Positions 41,110 through 49,576 are shown, counted from the stretch's first letter. The stretch: 64,000 bases of DNA from Paracoccus sigandri (GCF_003709565.1 NZ_QNRC01000008.1:1-64000), one strand, 5' to 3'. Program-made: numbers and translations. Notes: generated from the sequence alone by a model not told the origin.

Positions 41110-41644
41110 CCCATCGAACATGCCAGGCACCCAATGTTCCTGATTTGTTCTTGATAAGCTCCCATCGCTGCAAAGTCGAGTCGCCCGCCGCCGCGCCCGG
41201 ATCGAAGCCGGGGTCGAAGACCGGGTCGCAGCGCCAGCGGGTCTCGGCGGCATTGCTGCCCATCCGTTCCGCGGCGATCAGGCAGATGCCGGTGGCCTGC
41301 CCGGCCTTGGCGGCCAGCTGCAGCCGCCGTCCCGGCGTCAGGCCAAGCGGCTGGCCCAGCTCGACCACGACCAGCGGCAGCGATCCGTCGCGCAGGGCTT
41401 CCTCGGCCACGGCCAGGGCCTCGGTCTGGTCGTCCACCTGCGCGACCAGGAGGCGCGAGGGGTCGAAAAACGCGCCCAGCCCCAGCGGGTTCAGCCCGCC
41501 GGGCCGCCTTGTGTCATGCACCCACAACAGATCGCCCCCGGCCTGCGCGGCGTAGATGGCGGCAAAGGCCGGGGCGGCGGGGCCGCAGGCCTCGTGCATG
41601 CGGGCAGGGCGCAGGGGAAAGCCGGTCAGCGGGTCGGAATGCAT
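41036..41644 (-). CDS. imuA: ImuA, RecA-like mutasome accessory protein
   Basis: 202 residues resembling alphaproteobacterial ImuA: VHEACGPAAPAFAAIY-like N-terminus, DLLWVHDTRR, GLTPGRRLQLAAKAG, the SNAAETRWRC segment and the conserved C-terminal WELIKNKSGTLGAW. ImuA helps ImuB and ImuC in damage-induced mutagenesis. The 3' end overlaps the start of imuB by about 74 bp. The ATG at 41644 has no clear RBS and is only 7 bp from a near-consensus LexA box, so the true start may lie further downstream. Confidence 0.88.
   Translation of the reverse strand: MHSDPLTGFPLRPARMHEACGPAAPAFAAIYAAQAGGDLLWVHDTRRPGGLNPLGLGAFFDPSRLLVAQVDDQTEALAVAEEALRDGSLPLVVVELGQPLGLTPGRRLQLAAKAGQATGICLIAAERMGSNAAETRWRCDPVFDPGFDPGAAAGDSTLQRWELIKNKSGTLGAWHVRWDGTAHRLSVVSPAGKRPGPAGAPG
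41136..41150. promoter_or_regulatory. Perfect LexA box inside imuA, upstream of imuB
   Basis: GTTCCTGATTTGTTC matches the alphaproteobacterial GTTC-N7-GTTC operator exactly. It lies in the end of imuA, where the complementary strand encodes the conserved KNKSGT residues, so the match could be a coding coincidence. Confidence 0.5.
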
Positions 41645-41650
41645 GGCCGC

Positions 41651-41665
41651 GAACCTATCCCGAAA
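41651..41665. promoter_or_regulatory. Near-consensus LexA box at the imuA start
   Basis: GAACCTATCCCGAAA differs from GAAC-N7-GAAC at the last base and is 7 bp upstream of the proposed imuA ATG. Control of the imuABC operon by LexA is established in other alphaproteobacteria, which supports this as the operator. Confidence 0.5.
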
Positions 41666-41786
41666 GCGGGGCGATGCAAATGCCGGTTTCGGCTGACAAT
41701 GACGCGATCCCGCCCCGGCGGCATATTGAGTCCGCCGCCGGATTGCCCCATCCTCGGCCCCGTTGTAACGAGCGTGGGGGTGCCGG

Positions 41787-42839
41787 ATGGTCGGGATTGC
41801 AGGATCGCGGATGTCGCGCAGGGCGGTCCTGCTGGGCGGTCTGGCGGCGCTTCCCCTGACGGCCGGGACATTGCGCGCGCAGGCCCCGGCCTTTCCGCGC
41901 CCCGCCTCGACCGGGCTCTCGCGCAGCATCCACAGCGGCCACAGCCTGACCGATGCCTATGTGCATTCCGGCGAATGGCCCGGCGCGTTGCGCAGCATCC
42001 GCAACACCCTGATGCGGCCCGAGGACTGGGGCGAGACCCATGTGGTCAAGTCCACCATTCCGGGCGCGCCGCTGCATTGGCGCTGGAACCATCACCGCGA
42101 CCTGTCGGGCGGCGACGATGCGCGCAGCGACATCGGCCGCTTCGATACGCTGATGATCACCGAGGGCGGCCCGCCGCCGCGCGCCCATCACGCCCCCGAC
42201 GCGGAATGGATGGCCGAGACGCTGGACTATCTGTGCCGCTTCACCGCCAATGCGATCGAGAACGGCAATGGCGGGCAGGGCGCGCTGGACGTCATCCTGT
42301 GGTCGATCTGGCCCTCGCTGCATGGCTGGCCCGACAGTCCCTCCTGGGGGCCGGTCGGCGATTTCCGCGCCTGCCTGCCGGAATACGGGCGCAGCTTCAA
42401 GTTCATGGCGGATTATGCGTCCTGGAAGATGCGCCAGCTCTATCCCGCGCTGCCGGGGGACTGGCGGGTCTGGCTGTTTCCCGGCCATCTGTGGATGGCG
42501 CGGGTCCATGACGACCTGCGGAAGGGCGCGGTGCCGGGGATCCGCGACATGGCAGGGCTTTTCACGGACGACATCCACCCCAACGGCATCGCCGGCTATG
42601 GCCTGGCCGCGCTGGTCGCGACCGGGCTCTACCAGGTCGATCTGGCCGCGCGGCCGCGGCTGCATGTCGAGAAGGGCGTCAGCCGCGAGCAGGCCGCCTA
42701 TTTCTGGCAGCTGGCATGGCAGATCTGCCGCAGCTACGAGCCGGTCGGCATGGGCGGGACCGAGGGCGCCGAGCGCGTCTTCGATCCTGCCCGCGACGGC
42801 GATCCCCTGCCGGGCTGGACGCTGGCGGCGGCGGGATAG
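41787..42839 (+). CDS. Exported SGNH/GDSL-hydrolase-like protein
   Basis: 350 residues. A Tat-type signal (MSRRAVLLGGLAALPLTAG) starts nine residues in, so ATG 41811 may be the true start; ATG 41787 is given as the longest reading. The mature part has GHSLTD where SGNH hydrolases have GDSL, and the C-terminal-type DDIHPNGIAGYGLAAL supplying Asp-x-x-His. A carbohydrate or ester hydrolase in the periplasm is plausible; substrate unknown. It is divergent from imuA and stands directly before the SOS-type peptide gene. Confidence 0.7.
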   Translation: MVGIAGSRMSRRAVLLGGLAALPLTAGTLRAQAPAFPRPASTGLSRSIHSGHSLTDAYVHSGEWPGALRSIRNTLMRPEDWGETHVVKSTIPGAPLHWRWNHHRDLSGGDDARSDIGRFDTLMITEGGPPPRAHHAPDAEWMAETLDYLCRFTANAIENGNGGQGALDVILWSIWPSLHGWPDSPSWGPVGDFRACLPEYGRSFKFMADYASWKMRQLYPALPGDWRVWLFPGHLWMARVHDDLRKGAVPGIRDMAGLFTDDIHPNGIAGYGLAALVATGLYQVDLAARPRLHVEKGVSREQAAYFWQLAWQICRSYEPVGMGGTEGAERVFDPARDGDPLPGWTLAAAG

Positions 42840-42890
42840 ACGAGGGGGCTGCTGGCTGGCCCGGACGCGCATCGCAGGAATCCGTTAAAT

Positions 42891-42905
42891 GTTCTTAAAA
42901 AGTTC
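42891..42905. promoter_or_regulatory. Perfect LexA box upstream of a 31-codon gene
   Basis: GTTCTTAAAAAGTTC is an exact GTTC-N7-GTTC operator with an A/T-rich spacer, unusual in this G+C-rich DNA, in a non-coding gap. A second, one-mismatch copy (GAACAAACCAGCAAC, 42929-42943) lies between it and the RBS. The box is 55 bp before the start codon of the small ORF. Confidence 0.85.
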
Positions 42906-42959
42906 TTTACCGAATCGCCGCGATGTGAGAACAAACCAGCAACAAACAGGAGAACCGCC

Positions 42960-43055
42960 ATGTCCCGCGACCTTTTCTTCGATCTCATGGGTGTTGCCGC
43001 CATCTCGGTGACGACGCTTGTCACGCTCTGGCTGCCTGCGATCCTGCAGGCCTGA
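42960..43055 (+). CDS. Putative SOS-induced small membrane peptide (31 residues)
   Basis: The ORF starts MSRDLFFDLM and continues into one hydrophobic helix (GVAAISVTTLVTLWLPAIL) ending QA. RBS AGGAG lies 8 bp before the ATG; a perfect LexA box is 55 bp upstream and an intrinsic terminator 88 bp downstream, making a free-standing transcription unit. I do not recognise a named family. By architecture it resembles LexA-controlled small membrane effectors: SidA (29 residues), the division inhibitor of Caulobacter, or TisB-type depolarising peptides of enterobacteria. No sequence relationship to either is claimed. No antisense regulator was identified. Confidence 0.78.
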   Translation: MSRDLFFDLMGVAAISVTTLVTLWLPAILQA

Positions 43056-43142
43056 CCCCTGCCTTGTTCCGGTTTCTGCCCCGCGTTGCGAATGCGGCGC
43101 CACCGCCTGTGCGCCCGCTTGTCCCCTGCACGCGCAACTTGA

Positions 43143-43168
43143 CCGGCCCCTTCCAGGGCCGGTTTTTT
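43143..43168 (+). terminator. Intrinsic terminator of the small peptide gene
   Basis: A perfect 7-bp stem CCGGCCC/GGGCCGG (43143-43149, 43156-43162) with a 6-nt loop is followed by six T and CTT. It ends the peptide-gene transcript 88 bp after the stop codon. Confidence 0.92.
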
Positions 43169-43193
43169 CTTGGCGGGCTTTCGGGGCGCAAGG

Positions 43194-43640
43194 TCAGGCG
43201 GCGGCGGCCAGGGCCTCGTCCATCGCGGCCAGCGTGGCCTCCCATGCCAGCAGGATCGAGGCATGGCGGTTGGGATAGCCGCGGGCGGGCAGCAGGGTCT
43301 CCAGATCCTGGAACGGCGCCAGGGGCGGCGGGCCGTCCTGCTTCAGCATGGCCAGAAGCTGGTCGCGGGCGGCGGCGATCTCGTCCCGCGTGCGGCCGAT
43401 GACCGCCGCGCCCAGCACCGCGGCCGAGGCCTGGCCCAGGGCGCAGGCCCGCACCTCTTGCGCGAATTCGGCGATCCGGCCGCCGTCCAGCGCGACATCC
43501 ACCGTGACCGACGAGCCGCATTGCGGCGACCGGCGCATGGCGCTGCCCTGGGGTGAGGCAAGCCGTCCCTGGTGCGGAATGGCCGTGGTCAGCGCCAGGA
43601 TCCGGCGCGAGTAGAGCTGCATCAGATCGGTATCGGCCAT
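43194..43640 (-). CDS. IscU/NifU-like Fe-S cluster scaffold protein
   Basis: 148 residues with the scaffold fold: CGSSVTVDVALDGGRIAEF with the first cluster cysteine and a CALGQASAAVLGA segment with the second. The third position, usually Cys, is Ala in NRHASILLAWEATL, a form I associate with alphaproteobacterial NifU-like proteins. Probably helps assemble or deliver Fe-S clusters. The ATG at 43640 begins the family N-terminus. Divergent from hisI. Confidence 0.87.
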   Translation of the reverse strand: MADTDLMQLYSRRILALTTAIPHQGRLASPQGSAMRRSPQCGSSVTVDVALDGGRIAEFAQEVRACALGQASAAVLGAAVIGRTRDEIAAARDQLLAMLKQDGPPPLAPFQDLETLLPARGYPNRHASILLAWEATLAAMDEALAAAA

Positions 43641-43702
43641 CGGTCCTTTCCCGCGCCTGCGATCCATCCTAGATAGGGGCGGCTTTGGCGAAAGGAAACC
43701 CG

Positions 43703-44062
43703 ATGTTCGATCCCGCAAGCCTTAAATATGACGCCAACGGCCTGATCCCCGCCATCGCGCAGGACGTGGCCAGCGGCGAGGTGCTGATGATGGCCTGGAT
43801 GAATGCCGAGGCCGTCGCGCGGAGCCTGGAGAGCGGGCGGGTGACCTATTGGTCGCGGTCGCGGGCCGCGTTCTGGGTCAAGGGCGAAAGCTCGGGCCAT
43901 GTGCAGGAGCTGGTGGAACTGCGGGTCGATTGCGACCGCGACTGCCTGCTGGTGCTGGTGCGCCAGACCGGGCCGGCCTGCCACACCAACCGGCGAAGCT
44001 GTTTCTATACCGCGATCCGTGAGGGGGCCGAGGTCGTCATCGCGGAGCCGATGGCGGGTTGA
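43703..44062 (+). CDS. hisI: Phosphoribosyl-AMP cyclohydrolase
   Basis: Third step of histidine synthesis. 119 residues with VLMMAWMNAEA, TYWSRSRAAFWVKGESSGH and the metal-binding DCDRDCLLVLVRQTGPACH, then NRRSCFY; this is the stand-alone HisI without a HisE domain. The ATG at 43703 follows AAAGGAAA. It stands apart from hisD. A palindromic repeat starts immediately after its stop. Confidence 0.97.
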   Translation: MFDPASLKYDANGLIPAIAQDVASGEVLMMAWMNAEAVARSLESGRVTYWSRSRAAFWVKGESSGHVQELVELRVDCDRDCLLVLVRQTGPACHTNRRSCFYTAIREGAEVVIAEPMAG

Positions 44063-44122
44063 GGGGGCGCTGCCCCCGTCGCCGTGCCGGCGACTCCCCC
44101 GGGATATTTGAGGACCAAAGCA
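44063..44122 (-). repeat. Palindromic repeat, subfamily A, copy 2
   Basis: On the minus strand: TTTGGTCCTCAAATATCCCG, then CGGGGGA and perfect stems GTCGCCG/CGGCGAC (7 bp) and GGGGGC/GCCCCC. It fills the gap between convergent hisI and gluQ, starting at the base after the hisI stop. Confidence 0.82.
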
Positions 44123-44126
44123 GGGA

Positions 44127-44978
44127 TCAGAGGCCGACCATGCGGCGGATGTCCTGCGGGCCGGCGCCGGCCTCGCGGTAGTGGCGGATGGCGCGGGCGT
44201 CGTCGCGCTTGGCCAGCCGCCTTCCGGCATCGTCGCGGATCAGCCGGTGATGGTGCCAGAGCGGCGTCGGCAGGTTCAGCAATTTCTGAAGAAGGACGTG
44301 TATCCATGTGGAATCGAACAGGTCCTTGCCGCGCGTCACCACGCTGATTTCCTGCGCCGCGTCATCGACGACCACCGCCAGATGGTAGGAGGTGCCCATG
44401 CCGCGCCGCGACAGGATCACGTCGCCGATGCCTTCCAGGAACTGGTCGCGGGTCAGGACATGGTCCTGGCCGGGCAGGATCGCCTCGTCGCGAAAGCCGA
44501 TCCGGTCCAGCCCCAGCGCCGCGAAGGCGCGGGCCACGTCCAGCCGGATCACGTCCTCGGGGCCGGCATCGGCCAGCGCGCGGCCGCGGCAAGTGCCGGG
44601 ATAGACCAGCCCGTCGGGGCCGGCGGGCAGCGCGCCTTCCTGCGGGGCCGACAGCGCCGCGCGAATGTCGCCGCGGCGGCAGCGGCAGGGATAGCAGAGC
44701 GGCGCGAGCTGGTCGAGCGCGGCGCGATAGGCCGCCATCCGATCAGACTGACGCAGGACGGGCTGCTGCCAGTCGAGGGCCAGCCAGGCCAGGTCCTGAA
44801 GGATCGCGGCCTCGTATTCCGGCTTGCAGCGGTCGCGGTCGATATCCTCGATGCGCAGCAGGAACTGGCCGGGGCTGGCCTCGCGCGCGGCGACCAGCGC
44901 GGCATAGGCGTGGCCCAGGTGCAACAGCCCGGTGGGCGAGGGCGCGAAGCGCGTGCGTCTTATCGGGCCGCCAGCCAT
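44127..44978 (-). CDS. gluQ: Glutamyl-Q tRNA(Asp) synthetase
   Basis: 283 residues; a truncated GluRS lacking the anticodon domain that attaches Glu to queuosine in tRNA-Asp. Class I signatures [19 protein letters not shown] (HIGH-like) and RRLAKRDDA (KMSKS-like), and zinc ligands CYPCRC with a later Cys. Overlaps the trmFO stop by 19 bp. Tgt, which makes the queuosine precursor, is encoded at 60.8 kb. Confidence 0.95.
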   Translation of the reverse strand: MAGGPIRRTRFAPSPTGLLHLGHAYAALVAAREASPGQFLLRIEDIDRDRCKPEYEAAILQDLAWLALDWQQPVLRQSDRMAAYRAALDQLAPLCYPCRCRRGDIRAALSAPQEGALPAGPDGLVYPGTCRGRALADAGPEDVIRLDVARAFAALGLDRIGFRDEAILPGQDHVLTRDQFLEGIGDVILSRRGMGTSYHLAVVVDDAAQEISVVTRGKDLFDSTWIHVLLQKLLNLPTPLWHHHRLIRDDAGRRLAKRDDARAIRHYREAGAGPQDIRRMVGL

Positions 44979-46297
44979 GCGGTGAAATCGTCCTTGGCGC
45001 GCTGCGTATAGGCCGGATAGCGGTCCTTGCGGCCGCGACGGCCGCCGCGCGCATCGTCCAGCGGCGGAAACAGGCCGAAATTCACGTTCATCGGCTGGAA
45101 GGTCTTCGCCTCGGCCCCGCCGGTGATGTGGTTGACCAGCGCGCCCATCGCCGTGGTGAAGGGCGGGGGCGCCAGGTCCGTGCCGCGGGCCTCGGCCGCC
45201 GCCATCCGCCCGGCCAGAAGGCCCATCGCGGCGCTTTCGACATAGCCCTCGACCCCCGTGACCTGGCCGGCAAAGCGCAGGTTCGGGCGTGTCCGCAGCC
45301 GCATCCGGTCGTCCAGCAGCGTCGGCGAATTCAGGAAGCTGTTGCGATGGATCCCGCCCAGCCGCGCGAAGCCGGCATTTTCCAGCCCCGGTATCATGCG
45401 GAAGACCTGCGCCTGCGCGCCGTATTTCATCTTGGTCTGGAAGCCGACGATATTATACAGCGTCCCCAGGGCGTTGTCCCGGCGCAGCTGGACCACCGCA
45501 TGGGGCTTTTCCTGCGGCTTGTGGGCATTGGTCAGGCCCACGGGCTTCATTGGGCCGTGGCGCAGGGTCTCGCGGCCGCGTTCGGCCATGACCTCGATGG
45601 GCAGGCAGCCGTCGAAATAGCCGGCGGTCTCGCCCTCGCGGAACTCGGTCTTCTCGGCGGCCAGAAGCGCGTCGATGAAGGCCTCGTATTGCGCGCGCGT
45701 CATCGGGCAGTTGATATAGGCGCGGCGCTCGGCATCAGATTCGCCCTTGTCGTAGCGGCTCTGTTCCCAGGCCACCGACATGTCGATGGTCTCGGCATGG
45801 ACGATGGGCGCGATGGCGTCGAAGAAGGCCAGCGCCTCGGTCCCCGTCACCCGGCGGATCGCGCCGGCCAGCGCGTCCGAGGTCAGCGGCCCGGTCGCCA
45901 CGATCCAGTTGCCATCCGCCGGCAGGTCGGTGATCTCGCCCGGCCGGATCTGGATCAGCGGCTCGGCCCGTAGCGTCTCGGTCACGGCCTGGGAAAAGGC
46001 CTCGCGATCCACGGCCAGCGCGCCGCCGGCGGGCAGGCGGTGGCGGTCGGCCATGGCCATGATCAGCCCGCCCGCCGCCCGCATCTCCCAATGCAGCTGG
46101 CCCACCGCGTTCATCACGTCGTCATCCGAGCGGAAGCTGTTCGAGCAGACCATCTCGGCGCAGTCGCCGGTCTTGTGGGCGAAGGTTCCGACGAGGGGGC
46201 GCATCTCGTGCAGGATCACGGGCACGCCCGCGCGGGCGACCTGCCAGGCGGCCTCGGACCCTGCCAGACCGGCGCCGATGATGTTCACGGGCTCCAT
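44960..46297 (-). CDS. trmFO: Methylenetetrahydrofolate--tRNA-(uracil-5-)-methyltransferase
   Basis: Folate- and FAD-dependent enzyme that makes m5U54 in the tRNA T loop. 445 residues with FAD-binding [20 protein letters not shown], the conserved [22 protein letters not shown] and [10 protein letters not shown] segments. ATG 46297 is preferred over a GTG at 46303 because GAGG lies at proper spacing. Overlaps gluQ, so the two tRNA-modifying enzymes form an operon. Confidence 0.97.
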   Translation of the reverse strand: MEPVNIIGAGLAGSEAAWQVARAGVPVILHEMRPLVGTFAHKTGDCAEMVCSNSFRSDDDVMNAVGQLHWEMRAAGGLIMAMADRHRLPAGGALAVDREAFSQAVTETLRAEPLIQIRPGEITDLPADGNWIVATGPLTSDALAGAIRRVTGTEALAFFDAIAPIVHAETIDMSVAWEQSRYDKGESDAERRAYINCPMTRAQYEAFIDALLAAEKTEFREGETAGYFDGCLPIEVMAERGRETLRHGPMKPVGLTNAHKPQEKPHAVVQLRRDNALGTLYNIVGFQTKMKYGAQAQVFRMIPGLENAGFARLGGIHRNSFLNSPTLLDDRMRLRTRPNLRFAGQVTGVEGYVESAAMGLLAGRMAAAEARGTDLAPPPFTTAMGALVNHITGGAEAKTFQPMNVNFGLFPPLDDARGGRRGRKDRYPAYTQRAKDDFTAWLAAR

Positions 46298-46384
46298 GCG
46301 CACCTCGCCTGCATTCCTGCCGAAGAAGCCCGTCCGTTACCAGTCCGGGCGCGGCTTGGAAAGGCCCCGCGCCGGATCGGCCGG

Positions 46385-47977
46385 TCAGTCCGCCAGGCGA
46401 TAGAGGTCCTTGGCATACCAGTTTCCGGTCGCGCTTTCGGTGGGCAGGCCGCGGATCGCGGGGCGGATCATCTCGGCGCGGGCATAGTGATAGAGGAAGG
46501 CGGCGGGCGCCTCCTCGGCCAGGATTGCTTCGGCGCGGGCGTAGAGCGGGGCGGGATCGGCGGCGGTCCGCGCCTCGGCCAGCAGCCGGTCGTATTCGGC
46601 ATTCGACCACTTGCCGATATTCGGGCCATCGCTGCGGAACCAGTCGAGGAAGGCCGCGGGCGCGTTGTAATCGGCGCACCAGGCATAGCGGGCGATGTCG
46701 AAATCCTGGCTTTCCATCCGCTCGGCATGGGTCCTCCAGTCGAGATTGTTCAGCGCCAGGTCCACGCCCAGCTCCTTCCAGGCCTGCCGCACGGCGACGG
46801 CCAGCAGCTTGTGGTTCTCGTCGGTATTGTATTGCAGCACCAGCCCCAGCGGATTGTCGGGGCCACGGCCCGCCTGGGCCAGCAGCTGGCGGGCGCGGGC
46901 GGTCCGTTCGGCCTGGCCGGGCCCGGTTTCGGGCGGCGCGAAGCCCTCGATGGCCCAATGGGTCCAGCTGGCGGCGGGCCGCTGGCCGCCCTGCAGCACG
47001 TCATTGACCAGCCGGTCGCGGTCCAGCGCCAGCGACAGGGCGCGGCGCAGGCGGACATCCTTCAGCGCCTCGGGTCCCTTGTCCGAGAGGTTGTAGACAT
47101 AGGCATAGGTGCAGGCGACCGGCAGCGCGACCGCGTGATCGGGGAACTGCTGCCGCAGATGCGGAAATTGCCCGGCGGGGATCGGCACGCGGTCCAGCTC
47201 GCCCTCGCGATAGCGGGCCAGGGCGGCGGTGATGTCGTTCACGGTGACGGCGCGGACGCTGTCCATCACCACGCCGCCCGCGTCCCAGTATTCGGGGTTC
47301 CTGGCCAGCGTGATCTCTGCCCCCGGATCGTGGTCCTGCAGCGTGAAGGCGCCGTTGCCGACCAGCTTGCCGGGCTGGGTCCAGTCCTCGCCCTCGGCCT
47401 CGATCACGGTGCGCGGCACCGGGAAGGTGGCCGGATGGGACAGCATCTTCGGGAAATGCGGCGTGGGCGCGGCCAGGCTTACCCGCAGGGTGCGGTCGTC
47501 CGGCGCCGACACGCCCAGCTCCTCGGGGGGGATGTCGCCCGCCGCGATCCGGGCCGCGTTCGCCACGTTCATCAGCTGGAAGACCCGCGCATGTTCCGAT
47601 TGCGTCGCGGGCGCCACCACCCGGCGCCAGGCATGGACGAAATCGCCTGCCGTCACCGGATCGCCATTCGACCAGCGGGCCTCGCGCAGATGGAAGGTCC
47701 AGCTCAGCCCGTCTTCGCTGGCCTGATGGCTTTCGGCGACGCCCGGCACCATGGCGCCGGTTGCGTCCTCGTTCATCAGCCCCTCGAACAGCTGGCGCAG
47801 CAGGTCGGCGGTCTCGGTGCCGGCATGCCTGGCCGGGTCCAGCGTGCCGACCGCATCCGGCAGCCAGAAGGCGAAGCTCTGGCTTTCCGCCAGCAGCTCG
47901 CCCTCGGCGGGCTGGACGGCCAGGGCGGGCAGGGCAAGCGAGGCGACCAGCGCGGTCGTGGCGAACAGCTTGGTCAT
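46385..47977 (-). CDS. Peptide/oligopeptide ABC transporter substrate-binding protein
   Basis: 530 residues with a Sec signal peptide (KLFATTALVASLALPALA) and the SBP_bac_5 fold of OppA/DppA: FEGLMNEDATGAMVPGVAE, SWTFHLREARWSNGDPVTAGD, VRLRRALSLALDRDRLV. A periplasmic receptor for peptides. No permease or ATPase genes are adjacent, so it is an orphan receptor feeding a transporter elsewhere. RBS GGAGGAA precedes the ATG. Confidence 0.94.
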   Translation of the reverse strand: MTKLFATTALVASLALPALAVQPAEGELLAESQSFAFWLPDAVGTLDPARHAGTETADLLRQLFEGLMNEDATGAMVPGVAESHQASEDGLSWTFHLREARWSNGDPVTAGDFVHAWRRVVAPATQSEHARVFQLMNVANAARIAAGDIPPEELGVSAPDDRTLRVSLAAPTPHFPKMLSHPATFPVPRTVIEAEGEDWTQPGKLVGNGAFTLQDHDPGAEITLARNPEYWDAGGVVMDSVRAVTVNDITAALARYREGELDRVPIPAGQFPHLRQQFPDHAVALPVACTYAYVYNLSDKGPEALKDVRLRRALSLALDRDRLVNDVLQGGQRPAASWTHWAIEGFAPPETGPGQAERTARARQLLAQAGRGPDNPLGLVLQYNTDENHKLLAVAVRQAWKELGVDLALNNLDWRTHAERMESQDFDIARYAWCADYNAPAAFLDWFRSDGPNIGKWSNAEYDRLLAEARTAADPAPLYARAEAILAEEAPAAFLYHYARAEMIRPAIRGLPTESATGNWYAKDLYRLAD

Positions 47978-48084
47978 GTCGGTTCCTCCTGTCGGCAGGG
48001 CGGGCGATGGCGTGGGAATGGCGCATTCCGGGCGCGCCGTAAAGCGATGAAGCCGCTTCCCAAGGCGGCGCTCTTGTGGAACAG

Positions 48085-48624
48085 ATGCGGGCCATGAACG
48101 GGGGCGGACATATCTCTGTGGTGACGGGCGGCGCCCGTTCGGGCAAGTCGGCGCTGGCCGAGCGGCTGGCGCTGCGCCATGGCCGGCCGCGCATCTATAT
48201 CGCCACGGCCGAGGCCTTCGACGAGGAAATGTCGGCGCGGATCCGGCTGCATCGCGAGCGGCGCGGCAAGGGCTGGACGACCCTCGAGGCGCCGCGCGAC
48301 CTGGCGGGGGCGCTGCGGGCGACGGACGGGCAGGGGGTGCGGCTGGTCGATTGCCTGACGCTGTGGCTGTCCAACTGCCTCGGTTCGGCGGATGTGCCGG
48401 AACTGGTCGCGGCGCTGCGCGGGCAGCGCGATCCGGTGGTGCTGGTGACGAACGAGCTGGGGCTGGGGATCGTGCCCGACAACGCCCTGGCGCGGCGGTT
48501 CCGCGACGAACATGGCTGGATGAACCAGGCGGTGGCCGAGGCCGCGCACGAGGTCTGGTTCGCGGTCTGCGGCCAGCCCCTGCGCGTGAAGCCGCCGCAG
48601 GAGGGATCGGATGCGGGAATTTGA
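48085..48624 (+). CDS. cobU: Adenosylcobinamide kinase/guanylyltransferase
   Basis: Bifunctional CobU/CobP of the nucleotide-loop stage of cobalamin synthesis. P-loop TGGARSGKSALAERLA, then IATAEAFDEEMSARI, RIRLHRERRG with the guanylylated His region, LVDCLTLWLSN and VLVTNELGLGIVPDN. Start ambiguous among GTG 48076, ATG 48085 and ATG 48094, none with a strong RBS. Overlaps cobT by 14 bp; first gene of cobU-cobT-cobS. Confidence 0.95.
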   Translation: MRAMNGGGHISVVTGGARSGKSALAERLALRHGRPRIYIATAEAFDEEMSARIRLHRERRGKGWTTLEAPRDLAGALRATDGQGVRLVDCLTLWLSNCLGSADVPELVAALRGQRDPVVLVTNELGLGIVPDNALARRFRDEHGWMNQAVAEAAHEVWFAVCGQPLRVKPPQEGSDAGI

Positions 48625-49576
48625 CCATGCGGCGGCCGAGGCGGCGCGGGCGCGGCAGGACCAGCTGACCAAGCCGCCCGGATCGCTGGGGCGGCTGGAG
48701 GAGCTGGCCCTGTTCATGGCCGGCTGGCAGGGACGCGCCCGCCCGCGGCTGGAGCGCGCGCAGGCGCTGGTCTTCGCGGGCAATCACGGCATCGTCGCGC
48801 AGGGGGTGAACCCGTTCCCGGCCGAGGTGACGGCGCAGATGGTGCGGAACTTCCGCGCCGGCGGGGCGGCGATCAACCAGCTGTGCCGCGTGGCCGGGGC
48901 TGAGCTGTCGGTCCTGCCGCTGGAGCTGGAGCGCCCGACCCGCGATTTCACCCTTGGCGCCGCGATGGAGGCGGCCGAGGTCCAGGCGGCCATGCAGGCG
49001 GGCGCCACGGCGGTCGATCCGGGCGCCGATGTGCTGCTGCTGGGCGAGATGGGGATCGGCAATTCGACCGTGGCGGCGGTCCAGGCAGCATCGGGCTTCG
49101 GCGGCCAGCCGGCGGACTGGGTGGGCCCCGGCACCGGCGCCGAGGGTGCGATCCTGCGAAACAAGCTGCGCGCGGTCGCCGAAGGGCTGGCGCGCCACCG
49201 GCCGGACAGCGCGGCGGCCACGCTGGCCGCCTTCGGCGGGCGCGAGCAGGCGGCGATCTGCGGCGCGGTGATGCGGGCGCGCCAGCTGGGCCTGCCGGTG
49301 ATCCTGGACGGCTTCATCTGCACGGCGGCGGCCTCGGTGCTGCTGCGCGACGACGCGGGCGCGCTGGCCCATTGCCTGATCGGCCATGAAAGCGCCGAGC
49401 CCGGCCACCGCCGCCTGATCGCCGCGCTGGGGATGCGGCCGGTCCTGTCGCTGGACATGCGGCTGGGCGAGGGCTCGGGCGCGGCGGTGGCGCTGATGGT
49501 GCTGCGCGGCGCGCTGGCCTGCCATGACGGCATGGCGACCTTCGCCGAGGCCGGTATCGGGGCGGGCGTTGACTAG
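48611..49576 (+). CDS. cobT: Nicotinate-nucleotide--dimethylbenzimidazole phosphoribosyltransferase
   Basis: Makes alpha-ribazole phosphate, the lower-ligand nucleotide of cobalamin. 321 residues with LTKPPGSLGRLEELA, FAGNHGIVAQGVNPFP, LLLGEMGIGNSTVAA and the catalytic glutamate in LGEGSGAAVALMVL. Overlaps both cobU and cobS. Confidence 0.97.
   Translation: MREFDHAAAEAARARQDQLTKPPGSLGRLEELALFMAGWQGRARPRLERAQALVFAGNHGIVAQGVNPFPAEVTAQMVRNFRAGGAAINQLCRVAGAELSVLPLELERPTRDFTLGAAMEAAEVQAAMQAGATAVDPGADVLLLGEMGIGNSTVAAVQAASGFGGQPADWVGPGTGAEGAILRNKLRAVAEGLARHRPDSAAATLAAFGGREQAAICGAVMRARQLGLPVILDGFICTAAASVLLRDDAGALAHCLIGHESAEPGHRRLIAALGMRPVLSLDMRLGEGSGAAVALMVLRGALACHDGMATFAEAGIGAGVD

Noticed and set aside
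47978-48084. Cobalamin riboswitch before cobU
   Set aside because: Only about 107 bp are available and no B12-box-like sequence was recognised.
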